From Rosellinia necatrix (lineage: Eukaryota; Ascomycota; Sordariomycetes; Xylariales; Xylariaceae): a stretch of DNA of 64,000 nucleotides. Where the stretch lies: assembly GCA_021209875.1 (NCBI GenBank), contig JAGYVD010000008.1, positions 2,665,501-2,729,500 of the forward strand. Reading direction: 5' to 3'. The notes beneath the pieces are model-generated. The model was not told the DNA's origin, did no database searches, and worked only from the letters and a program-made list of their open reading frames with translations. A program made the translations under genes and the position numbers. Position 1 is the stretch's first letter; each line of letters begins with the position of its first letter. Shown in pieces: positions 51,841 through 62,494 of the stretch.

Positions 51841-52464
51841 ATGAGCGAACCATCCGATTCTGCCGCGCCCCTGCCATTGCCGGCCTCTGGCGAAGGGGCT
51901 CTGCATGCCGAACCCAGAGTCTTCCTAAACGGGCATGGAAACGTGACGTCTATCAACACTGGCACGGTTGAAACTAGCATATTTGAACGTCATCGCCGAG
52001 TCTCCGAAACGACCGTGGAGGAAATGGAGATTCGACTCCAGACCCTCGAGAAGGCGCTAGCCGCTGTTGTTTATTTACGGCATTTCGAATCCCTTGCTGG
52101 CGAAAGCTCTCAGGGAGGTCCAGCCAACAAGTGGGAAGAGTTCCTGTCAGCAGCCATTACAGATGCCTTGAAGAACCACAGCAACCCTCTCGCCTGGCAC
52201 ATCAAAAGGCGGTTTCCCAAAGGCACGCCTCATGATGTCATCAAGGCTAATCTGATGGGCAAATTTGGTTGCGGTTTCTATAACCTATTAAACAGTGAAG
52301 CTGATCGTTATACTATGTACCACATCAATGCGGGATGTTGGCTTACCGACATGGTTTTGTTCCTTGAGGTTATTAAGCCTACCGCATGGCACACCGACGA
52401 ATCGGGCGCGGAGACTATTGACTGGAAGAAAGAGAGGGCACGATTTGGTTGTCGAGAAGACTGA
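51841..52464 (+). CDS. Uncharacterised protein, 207 aa, single exon
   Basis: I do not recognise this family. The frame opens with an ATG in fair context (AATCATGAGC) below a TATA box and closes with TGA. The N-terminal 45 residues are Pro/Ala/Ser-rich and probably disordered. Residues about 55-75 (TVEEMEIRLQTLEKALAAV) have heptad spacing and could form a short coiled coil. The C-terminal 110 residues are of mixed composition with several Cys, His and Trp, like a small folded domain. There is no signal peptide and no clear membrane segment. Codon use looks normal, with none of the A/T bias of the adjacent block. It is the first gene beside the heterochromatin-like DNA and converges on KGD2. 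It may be a lineage-restricted gene; expression is unproven. Confidence 0.6.
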   Translation: MSEPSDSAAPLPLPASGEGALHAEPRVFLNGHGNVTSINTGTVETSIFERHRRVSETTVEEMEIRLQTLEKALAAVVYLRHFESLAGESSQGGPANKWEEFLSAAITDALKNHSNPLAWHIKRRFPKGTPHDVIKANLMGKFGCGFYNLLNSEADRYTMYHINAGCWLTDMVLFLEVIKPTAWHTDESGAETIDWKKERARFGCRED

Positions 52465-53837
52465 CCAGGAACAATGGGGGTAAAAAGCTGGCCGGTTCTA
52501 TTCATAGCTAAGTGGTGGTTTATTTGACAGATTCCTGTGCAGCCAAAAACCCTATATCATTCAAGGGATCAACGATCCACTGGGAATTCGAATAAGAGGA
52601 GCCACTATACATAGTGCAAAGGATGGTGTGTATTGAGCCGTAGTGTGATTCTAAACTTGTGTCTCAAGTAGGCGATGAGCAACCGCCGACATGTCCCCGG
52701 GGTATTTTGCATGGTAATGTCGCTGGTCGTGACAGGTAACATATCGTCTTCCACGGACCATGAAGCCACCGATGCATCTATGGGATGCACGGGGCCGTTA
52801 TGTTGGCTATTGGGTACGTAATAGGCCATGACATGTGCGCCACGATATACGCGTATGGATTACCTAGCTATGTGATATATAATGGCAAGTTTCAGGTTGG
52901 CCTAGGTGATCCCGGTGACTCGTGTATACGATATCTGTTTAGAACACTATAGATAGCCCTCTCTTCACTCGGTAGGTACAGGGATATTCTCCCGGTTGGC
53001 TGTCATACCACCGGAGGAATAGTCCTATCCAGGGTCTAGCATCAAACTAAGCCCGGAGAAGGTGGTTATATTCCTCACATGCATATGTTCCATTCGTATC
53101 CTCGCCGCTTTCCTTGGCATCATACCTTTAGCATTCTCGTTACGTGCCCATCTCAACATCGCAATACAACACGCCCAAAACGCCGAATTAATGGGGCCAA
53201 GAGCATGGATACACGCCGCGTAACACAAGACTCAACGACTTTGCAAATAAATGCCATGTATTGTGTGACAATAAGAGTTAAATGCCCGGGGGCCTACCCT
53301 GGAGACGCTGGAGTCATAGTGTACAATGGTCATCACGTACCTACGTTAATATGCCAAAACCAGATTCGCTCACCCATTGACAGCAGCGAGGGGCTGATGG
53401 ATGATGATTATGGGCTCAAGCATCACGCGATCACACTGTGCGCGTCACATTAGAAGATGAGCCGAAAACGAGCTGGACATATGACCTACCCACCCTGCCT
53501 TATCCACTCGAGCTTGATATTTTTTTTTATACGTGGAACGAAGTAAATGGCACGACAGAACCGATGTGGCGCATATACATTCATGTCTTTGGTAAATAGA
53601 CACGCAACCTGCTGTGATAATTAGGTGGACTAGGACAGATGCGTACGGACTAGCCTGTAGAAACACCAAAACTGAGGCTAGAGATGGGAAACGAAACAAA
53701 AGTACCTTGTGGATTCGTAGGCCTCGCCGAGAAACCACGGGCGCCGGAGCCATCTCACTGCTATATTGTACACTCTAGACGAACATTACTTCACGTGAGA
53801 TATTATCAATATACAACCCTCCCACGGAATGAACCCC
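52465..53837. other. Intergenic region between convergent genes
   Basis: I see no convincing gene. Several frames of 60-125 codons exist on both strands, but they overlap one another, lack domain-like composition and have no plausible introns. The stretch should contain the 3' ends of the 51,841 gene and of KGD2. A T-run (53,519-53,528) is the only simple sequence. Confidence 0.6.
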
Positions 53838-55277
53838 TTAACAGCCCAGCAGCATCTTCCGCGGGTCCTCAATATACTCCTTGACCTTGACCAGGAATGA
53901 CGTAGCTTCCCGACCATCCAAAAGTCGGTGATCGTACGTGAGAGCAATGTACATCATCGGTCGGACCTCGACCTTGCCGTTGACCGCGACCGCCCTATCC
54001 TTGATGGCGTGTAGCCCAAGCACGGCACTCTGCGGTAGATTGATGATGGGCGTACCCATGAGTGAGCCGAAGACGCCGCCGTTACTTATGGTGAATGTGC
54101 CGCCGGCCATATCTTCGATGGTCAGCTTGCCGTCTCGGGCCTATCCGTTCCGTGTTAGTGACCGCCATGAATTGTCATCGGCTCGGGGGTTGTGGGGGGT
54201 GGTGGGGGGGGTTTGTACCTTCTTGCCCATCTCGGCAATGGACTTTTCGATGTCGACAAGATCCATGGCCTCGACGTTGCGGACCACGGGCGTGACCAAA
54301 CCTTTCTCGGTAGCCACGGCTACCGAGATGTCGACGTAGTCCCGGTAGACGATGGTGTCGCCACTGCCCTCGCCCTCGATAGACGCATTGACAACGGGAA
54401 TATCGCGCATGGCCAAAACACTGGCACGAGAGAAGGCGCTCATGAAACCCAACTTAACGCCCGTCTTCTTGAGAACCTCGTCCTTGTATAGTTTGCGGAA
54501 CTCCACCAGGGATGACATATCGACTTCGTTGAAGGTGGTTAGCGAGGCGGCGGTATTCTGAGACTGCTTGAGGCGCTCAGCGATGCGCAGGCGCATGCGG
54601 TTCATCTTGACGCGTCGCTCCTCGCGGCTTCCAAGAACTGGACCGGCGGTGGCCCTGGGAGGCTGCGATTGTGCGGGGGCGGTCTCTTTCTTGGGCGCCG
54701 GGGACGGCGAGGGCTTGGAGGCCGGTTCTGGGTGGGAGTCCTGCTTGGGCTGGGGTTTGCTCTCCTGTTCGGCGGGTGCGGGCTGCGCCTCGGACGAGGC
54801 CTCGTCTGTCTTGGGGGCCGCCTTGGACTCGCTGCTGCTGCCCTCGGGGGCGCTGCCGGGTTCGATCTTGGCGATTTCTTGATCCACGAGAACGGTGTCC
54901 TCCTCGTTGGCAAGCAGCTCCTTCAGGATACCGGCGGTAGGGGCGTTGACAGCCACATCGATCTATGACAGGAGGGCACGGCAGAGTAAGACACGGCAGC
55001 TGGCGGGGGGAGGCATGGAGGTGTAGATCTATATTACCTTGTCGGTCTCGATGGTGGCAATCTCCTCGTCTAGCTCGACGTAGTCGCCGACCTGCTTATT
55101 CCACTGTTTCAGGGTTCCCTCGGTGATAGACTCGGCCATCTGCGGGACCTTGACGATGGTCTGGGCATAAGTGCGCACTTGGCTCATGAGCACGGGTAAG
55201 GGGAGTTGGCTCCGGAGCGGCTGATGCACGGGGTGGCGCAGGATGCGCGCGGCCGTGAGGAGGCGTCTTGACATCAT
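53838..55277 (-). CDS. KGD2: Dihydrolipoyllysine-residue succinyltransferase (E2 of 2-oxoglutarate dehydrogenase)
   Basis: This is the E2 core of the mitochondrial 2-oxoglutarate dehydrogenase complex; it transfers succinyl groups from lipoyl-lysine to CoA in the TCA cycle. Three exons: 55,277-55,038, 54,962-54,219 and 54,140-53,838, giving 428 aa; the introns are 75 and 78 bp, GT-AG, both phase 0. Residues 1-37 are Arg-rich and lack acidic residues, like a mitochondrial presequence. The lipoyl domain spans about 39-112, with the acceptor lysine K80 in ETDK. A Pro/Ala/Ser/Glu linker follows (about 113-195) without an E3-binding domain, as known for fungal E2o. The catalytic domain runs from about 200 to 428, with the HRLLDG active-site motif (H399, D403). 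The start is MM at 55,277; the frame is open further upstream, but that part is low-complexity. It diverges from NDUFB9. Confidence 0.95.
54141..54218 (-). other. KGD2 intron 2 with a G-rich (plus strand) tract
   Basis: The 78-bp intron has donor GTACAA, a branch-like CACTAAC and acceptor TAG. On the plus strand, 54,185-54,211 is a run of G tracts (GGGGG, GGGGGG, GGGGGGGG), so the transcript carries C-runs. The G-rich DNA strand could fold into a G-quadruplex. Confidence 0.8.
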
Positions 55278-55482
55278 ATTGACTCTGGGCGGGCCGAGGT
55301 CGACGAGTCGAGGGAACGAGGGAGCGAGGGAGACGGCAGACGGCAGCCGGGAGTTGGGACGCTGGACGTTGGACGTTGGGCGTTGGGAGTTGACTGAGCG
55401 CAGGATATAAGCGGGTTGGTTGGTAAAAGTGAGAAGTGAGAAGTGAGAAGTGCACACAACGGTAGGGAAGCAAACACTGTGA

Positions 55483-55504
55483 ATGTGTGTGTGTGTGTGT
55501 GTGT
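55483..55504. repeat. (GT)n microsatellite upstream of KGD2
   Basis: About ten consecutive GT dinucleotides, followed by TATGTGTATATATAG. The tract lies about 210 bases before the KGD2 start codon and probably varies in length between strains. Confidence 0.9.
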
Positions 55505-56518
55505 ATGTGTATATATAGATGGTTAGGTAAGTATAAGTACCTAGCAAAGCGCAGATAAAAATAGCAGGTCTAATGGGTCTTGAGGACAGTGGTAACGTGT
55601 GCTGCCCGGATGCTCGAGAAATGCAACGAACAGGAGAAAGAGGGACGCAGACGCAGACGGAGAGTGGAAATGGAGACAGCAAGGCAAACTTGGAGAGTGA
55701 GGCTATTACGTTTGGAGGTGGGAAGTGCAGGATTTGATTCGGATTGGTTGTTATGCTGTCATGCCGCAGATTCCCGGCAAGCCAAGCGCTACTTTTTTTT
55801 TTTTTTGTTCTGACTTATTTTATTTATTTACCTCGTCCGTCATGGCCCGACCGACCTTTCCTAGTCGGTGGGAAGTGTGTCGGCTCTGCTTCATCGAGCC
55901 GCGAAGAAGCTCCGTCACCCCTACCGGATTTACCCGTCGTCATGGGGTGGTAAGTAGCTAGGTAGGTAGCTAGGTAGGCACCTGTGGGCTGGAGACAGGT
56001 TGTCCCTAACTTGAGGCAACTGGGATGGTCTTGGTGCCTCGGCCAGACGTGTGGCGGGGGCTGTGGCGGGGGCTGTGGCAGACGGAGTTCCTGGCGGAGG
56101 CGACAGACCAAACAGCTGGCAAGGGCCGTTGTTGTCCCAGAGGCATGCATACCGCAGTGCTTCCTATACTACAAGTCGATATGAGCTAAATGCACAAGGA
56201 CCGAGGACCAATAAAAAGTCATCAATTAGAAATTTGTGGACCCTCTTTGCACACCCCAATCCAAAGCTTGGTTAGACTGATCCATCCAAGAGGTGGGCGC
56301 TGGTAGGGCGAGCGAGAGAGAATAATAGGTAGTTGACTTCAAGAGTTGACCCCAGTGGTACTCTCCCGACACCATCTCGACATCCCTCTCCGCTCCCCCC
56401 GGCTGCGCTCTCTGTGCCACCGACTTCCCGAGATACACCTACGGCCTGGCTATCGAAGAGAACGGACCATAACCCAGCCGCCGACTGACTGCCGTTTGGA
56501 TACGCGCCCGTCCGGCTG

Positions 56519-56577
56519 CTCCTCTGCCGCATCTCCTCTGCCGCATCTCCTCTGCCGCACCTCCTCTGCCACATCAT
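56519..56577 (+). repeat. 15-bp tandem repeat in the NDUFB9 leader region
   Basis: Four head-to-tail copies of CTCCTCTGCCGCATC; the last two differ by single bases (CACC, CCACATC). It ends about 55 bases before the NDUFB9 ATG, so it is probably transcribed. Confidence 0.9.
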
Positions 56578-56632
56578 CACGCCGCAGCCCACAGCCGACA
56601 GGACATTGGGGGGGTGAAGAAGAGAGCCCACC

Positions 56633-57280
56633 ATGTCAAACCGACAGGCCGCGTTGTGAGTCCAATTGGCCCGGGACCTGCCTGTCGCCCTGCTCCCCTT
56701 GCTCTGCTCGCTCTGACCGAAGTCTGATGCTGCCTACCTAGGTCGCTCTACCGGCGCTCTCTAAAGCTGGCCCTTGACTGGGCAGTCCACCGACACCTGT
56801 GGCGTGGCCAAGCCCTCTATATCCGATCGCTCTTCGAGGCGAACCGTAACATCGCTGATGTCAGGAAGCAGAGGGTGAGCTCGAGCCTGCCATTGCGCGC
56901 GCATCTCGTTGGCCAGACCACGATTGACGACTGACTATGATATTTCCTCCGACTAGGCGTTGTTGAACGAAACGGAAAAGCTGCTCCAGACATGGAAGCA
57001 CCCCGATCCCTATTGCCATCCGACCGCCCCTGGAGGTACGTTGTCACACGTTCTGGAGCACCTTCGCTTGTTTACCGTCCAGTGCACCAGAGTGCTGATG
57101 ACCCGGAGAACCCCGGCTGATCTTTTTACTTGTCAGGATCTAAATATGAGAGGAACCTCCCTGCCCACATCACAGAGCGTGAGTTTCCCTTGCCTACGGA
57201 GTGGCTGTTTACCCACCTGGCTTTGATAATTTGTGCGAGTGCTAACGTGACCGCCAGCCCCGCCGCCGCTCAAGTTTTAG
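56633..57280 (+). CDS. NDUFB9: Complex I subunit NDUFB9/B22 (LYR family), 99 aa, five exons
   Basis: This is an accessory LYR-motif subunit of mitochondrial complex I; in the known complexes B22 binds the acyl carrier protein. Exons: 56,633-56,655, 56,742-56,874, 56,957-57,035, 57,137-57,178 and 57,258-57,280. All introns are GT-AG (86, 82, 101 and 79 bp); the last has a GCTAAC branch site. The protein carries SLYRRSLK near residues 9-16 (LYR at 10-12), then the family signatures HPDPY, PGG and YERN. The last exon is only 23 nt: it completes a Pro codon and ends in PPPPLKF. Reading through the fourth donor (GTGAGT) would replace this tail by about 60 unrelated residues, so the spliced form is preferred. 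The start is the first ATG, context CCACCATGTC. It diverges from KGD2 and converges on H2A. Confidence 0.9.
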
Positions 57281-57885
57281 AGAATGAGGGAATAACAAAC
57301 ACCCCGGGAGACCTGAACCAGATCGATGTGTACATAGACTTTGTAATCTGCGCATAAAAGAGCTAAACGGCCAACCAAAGAAGCCTCGAGTTGAATCACC
57401 CTACGTCACGCGCCGCTTGGTACCTTATGTCTTCCTACCTAGAATGATGCCTTTGCGCATATCCCAGTCTTACATCAACTACCTATTGTAGTTATAGAAC
57501 AAAGTTCGTCAACTCTGCTGATCTGGTTACTGATATACGACAGCGGCAACTATCTGGTGCGGCGTTAGGGCCTGCCTTTGCATGCGCAAACCGGTTGTCT
57601 CAAAACGAGCCATATACTTGACACGCTTGAAACATAGACCATACCATTGTCGTCGAATGAACTCCGACTCGGAAAACTACGTTCATCACATCTTCATAGC
57701 GCCAACATGTAATTGTTCAGAATTTTGTTCTCAATTGTGCTCATTCGTATCCATGTACCGATGGATTAATGTGTAATGTACAACCCGTACGCATGAAAAA
57801 GCAAACCGTACCCAGCCGTGACCCCGTGGTTCATGAAACGTCCCAAACGACCAACCAGAAAACAACAGAAAGCAGCGCACCCCGA
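57281..57885. other. 3' intergenic region, NDUFB9 and H2A convergent
   Basis: This 605-bp stretch holds the 3' ends of two convergent genes. A 64-codon frame at 57,582-57,776 has no domain character. No terminator or small RNA was recognised. Confidence 0.6.
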
Positions 57886-58564
<679 letters not shown>

Positions 58565-60886
58565 TTTGAGTTTGGTTTTTGGGTTGCGAAAAAGCGTTAA
58601 AAAAGTAAGCGGTTGTCGCGGGTCGAGATGTTGCTTCAAAAGCGTACGTTGACGATCGAGATGCGGTTTGGAGGTTGATAACAGATGGATTTGGGAGTTG
58701 GGAATGGGAGGAAGTGGTCGAAGGTTGGTGGGGGAGGAGCTCTTTAAGTACGCCTGGGTCGCGCGTTTACAGAATCAGAAATCACAACTACCGCCAAATC
58801 ACGGTTTCCAGGATCAGTCTAAAAAAGCCTAGGGGGTGAATGGATTTTGGAGCTAAACTGGATTGGGTTGCATGCTGAGAGCAGGTGTGCACAGGCCATA
58901 GCCGACGCCTTGCATTTTCCTGAGGTCCCTTTTGTGGAGAATTACGCGCACGTCTCCAGCTTCAGGGGCCTGTAGCCAATAGAGAATTCTCATCTGTGAG
59001 GCTTTAATGCATGCGGAATAGGTCCCCAATTTTCCATCTCTGTTTCCCGATATCCCCAGACATTTGACACCCTGCCTACGCTTTCCGATTTCTGTGCAAT
59101 TTATGATTGGCCAGCATGCGCCATCAAGCTATGGTAGTTCGGTTGGCATATCATACATATATACCTACCTGTCCCTACCCACCCACTTTCTTCTAGCTTC
59201 CATTCCTGAGGTCCATTTGGTCACTATTTGGTTGATTCTGTTGCTTGCAATAGCATCACGCCAGCTGTGCTGTGGGCCTGTTTTTAACCATCATTTGATG
59301 CATCTTATTCCTATTGGTTTGGTTTGCGTGATCCAACCTTTCCTTATTTTTTTATTGTTTTTTATTTTTATTTTATTGTGCGTGTTCTCTTCATTTTCGT
59401 GAACACAGTTTTGCTAGACTCAGTGCAATCCCGATTTTGGTCTACCTACCTAATGGAGGGAACGTATGTGAGATGGGACAACTAAATCAACAAACTATTT
59501 TGGATTGGTCTCGCTTTTTATCAAGTGTGTTCAATGGTTTTTTTTTTTCTTTCTTTCTTTTGTGATTCGTTGTCTTTCCCTCTCGGGTTATTTCAAGGTC
59601 TTGTATGATAGGACCTTGATTTACGTAGTTTATTCGAGCAGACCCTCTGCTGCAGTCTGGGGTAGTGGCACTTATATATATGGGGTGGGAATTGAGGATG
59701 AATTGCCGCAGCCTTAGAGCACGGCTCAGGAACGGAGATACTAGACGGCGGGCCATTCCGGCACGGGACAAGCGCTTTAGAGTCTGCTGAGTTAAAAATA
59801 TAGGTATAACGAGGTAACTGCGGACGGCGTATGACGGCCAGGCTGCTCCCCGCACCGTGTCGCGAGGCGGAAGGACACAGGAAATAGCTGACCGGAGCCA
59901 GGGCTAGCTCCGGAGACGTCAAGACGGGGATATTGTTCTCGGCCGCACAGGTTCGGCGCCGCGATGGCTTCAGTTCTGACCCGATTCGGACGGTATGGGC
60001 AGGGGCTTAATTAGATGCTACATACATGCATATGTAATATACCAAACCAGGAATCTTGTGCATAAACCACCTCGAAGCATTTAAGGCTAATAAGCCGTCC
60101 CCTTCTTATGCATTATATCAAGCACGAGTAGAGAGTCGGGAGGCTCCGTGCGCTTGAACTACCTGGGTAGAGAGGAAGTGGGAATGACCTCTGCACCGAT
60201 ACTGGATCCAAAAGTTTCCCTAGCCAGACCCAGACAGATTGTGCAAGACCGTATTACATAGATGGTGGCATTCAATATTAGTGTAAATGCCTTGTTCGTT
60301 CATTCCCAAATGGCACCGATGAACTAGGGGTACTCTTTAATTTCTAATTGGCTGCTATTGATATGTTCTCGACTATTACCCATTTAGGAGCAGTTATTTT
60401 GTCGGTCGACAATTATTGAATTATTGAGTGCTTGCTATTTTCCATGCCAGACCCAGCGCAGGAACGCGTTGCGCGTGTCAATGGGAAATAACAGTGGGGG
60501 TGGAGACCGCATGGGTCAGCGGCGGCGCAGGGTCTATGCAGATTGTGCCAATTTCATTGGCCAGTGGTAAGGGTACGTACCCGCCAACCGACCTAGCCTT
60601 TCTCTACAGGGCAAGATCAAACCAGCAATCGTACCCCCCTAGGTGCATGTGCAGCGGTAGCAGCAACACAGCGTGATCCGAATCAGTAAACCAAGCTAGC
60701 GCGACCGCATCCCACCTACATAAGGACCTCACCACCCGCACCCTTTCTTCCAGCAACAACTTCGACTTCTCCATCTACATCTCTCATTCCTCCACCACAA
60801 CAGTAACAGCACATCGGATTTATCCATTTCCACACAACCAAAGCATTTTCATCTGCTAAACCCAGGTTTTTCCAACCACATTCACC
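58565..60886. promoter_or_regulatory. Divergent H2A/H2B promoter region
   Basis: This 2.3-kb region drives two histone genes of opposite orientation; sharing a regulatory region is a known way to balance H2A and H2B supply. On the H2B side there are CCAAT (60,548-60,552) and its inverse ATTGG (60,556-60,560), a TATA-like CATAAGG near 60,719, and a pyrimidine-rich leader from about 60,740 to 60,885. On the H2A side a TTAAAG motif lies about 180 bases upstream of the ATG (minus strand). Frames at 59,064-59,402 and 59,487-59,922 are not convincing; they contain T-run-encoded Phe stretches and overlap each other. Confidence 0.55.
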
Positions 60887-61520
<634 letters not shown>

Positions 61521-62494
61521 GTGCTTGATTACATCTGCTTTGTTTGCGTTTGGGCGCGGGGTTTTTGCTTTGGCATCATGATGAGACATGGCCAAAGTCA
61601 CATCGGGTCCCTACATTTCGGGAGTCTCATAATGCGTTACGGATGGTCTGCTTTTTACTAGGGGGCAATGTCTTTGCACACAGCACGGTCTGGGGTTTGC
61701 GGTTGTACAATACACTTTGCCGATAGGGTTTTCGGAATGAGAATCTGGACATGAACAAACAATACCTACGCATCCCTCACTTCTGTGCATTATACTTTCG
61801 CCTCACGTGCAGCTTATTGATATAGGAAACCTAATACTTGCCCATCTAGCTCGAACAAGGTGGTGATACTCTAGCGCCATTGCAGATGACGTCTATTCAT
61901 CGCAAATTAGTGTGTACCATTGGCAACCCCCTAATGAACTGAACCCCAACATACTTAGCAATTCTCCGAAAGACGCCGACAAGTCATAGTTGAGAGATTA
62001 TCATCCTGTATATTGACCACTGTCGCCATCCCGGGATTGGCAGGCTTGATCTGGGTATGAATGATTATGAAACCTTTCGAGATTTCAACTACTGACAATT
62101 TAATAATGGTGGCATGGCGAGAGCCTTGTTCGTTATTGGACAATTCGCGTGCCCGGTGAAGTGTGCACCGCACAGGGCTGAGTACTATTACCCTAGCGCA
62201 TTATTCCCTAACTACTATCTACTCAACTATCTGGTAGCCCAATTGGTTGGCATACATGATATTTCAACCCCTTTCTGGGCCTTGCTGCCGATACAAGCGT
62301 GAAGCGACTCATGACTCTGGATATTTACGCCCTACTGACGGATAATACATTTAAAGCCCTGCCTACGGTAGGGCAGAGTGTGACTAATGTAGGAGGCAGT
62401 TGTTTTGCCACCGCAAAAGCGATATAAATTCCGCTTCGTGCCAGTGTAGCACTGGCTATCGGCGCTGGCATACTCAATAGAACCCCATATTGGG
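61521..62494. other. 3' intergenic region, H2B and SQS1 convergent
   Basis: About 970 bases hold the 3' ends of H2B and SQS1. Frames up to 72 codons (61,955-62,173, 62,114-62,302) overlap each other on opposite strands and show no domain. I see no tRNA-like fold and no animal-type histone 3' stem-loop, which fungal histone mRNAs lack. Confidence 0.55.

Larger units (their letters stand above)
55278..56632. promoter_or_regulatory. Divergent KGD2/NDUFB9 intergenic region
   Basis: This 1.36-kb stretch separates two nuclear genes for mitochondrial respiration that start in opposite directions. It contains several short tandem repeats: GTGAGAA units at 55,430-55,450, a (GT)n run at 55,483-55,504, a T-run at 55,792-55,806, TAGGTAGC units at 55,950-55,980 and a 15-bp repeat near 56,519. 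Frames of up to about 130 codons are low-complexity or overlapping and are not called as genes. No clear TATA box was seen close to either start. Confidence 0.55.

Noticed and set aside
51570..51980. Minus-strand frame of 136 codons opposite the 51,841 gene
   Set aside because: It overlaps the plus-strand leader and N-terminus and lies opposite the TATA box; composition is that of a shadow frame.
53079..53453. Plus-strand frame of 124 codons between the first gene and KGD2
   Set aside because: No domain, no conserved-looking segment and overlapping frames on the other strand; more likely intergenic.
54192..54968. Several plus-strand frames opposite KGD2 (Gly/Leu-rich)
   Set aside because: These are antisense shadows of the GC-rich KGD2 exon 2.
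57130..57357. Reading NDUFB9 straight through to the stop near 57,357
   Set aside because: A GTGAGT donor, a GCTAAC branch site and a CAG acceptor define an intron whose removal gives the Pro-rich LKF ending; the read-through tail has no family resemblance.
59064..59922. Frames of 70-122 codons between H2A and H2B
   Set aside because: They include Phe/Ile runs from T-tracts and overlap on opposite strands; no plausible introns or domains.
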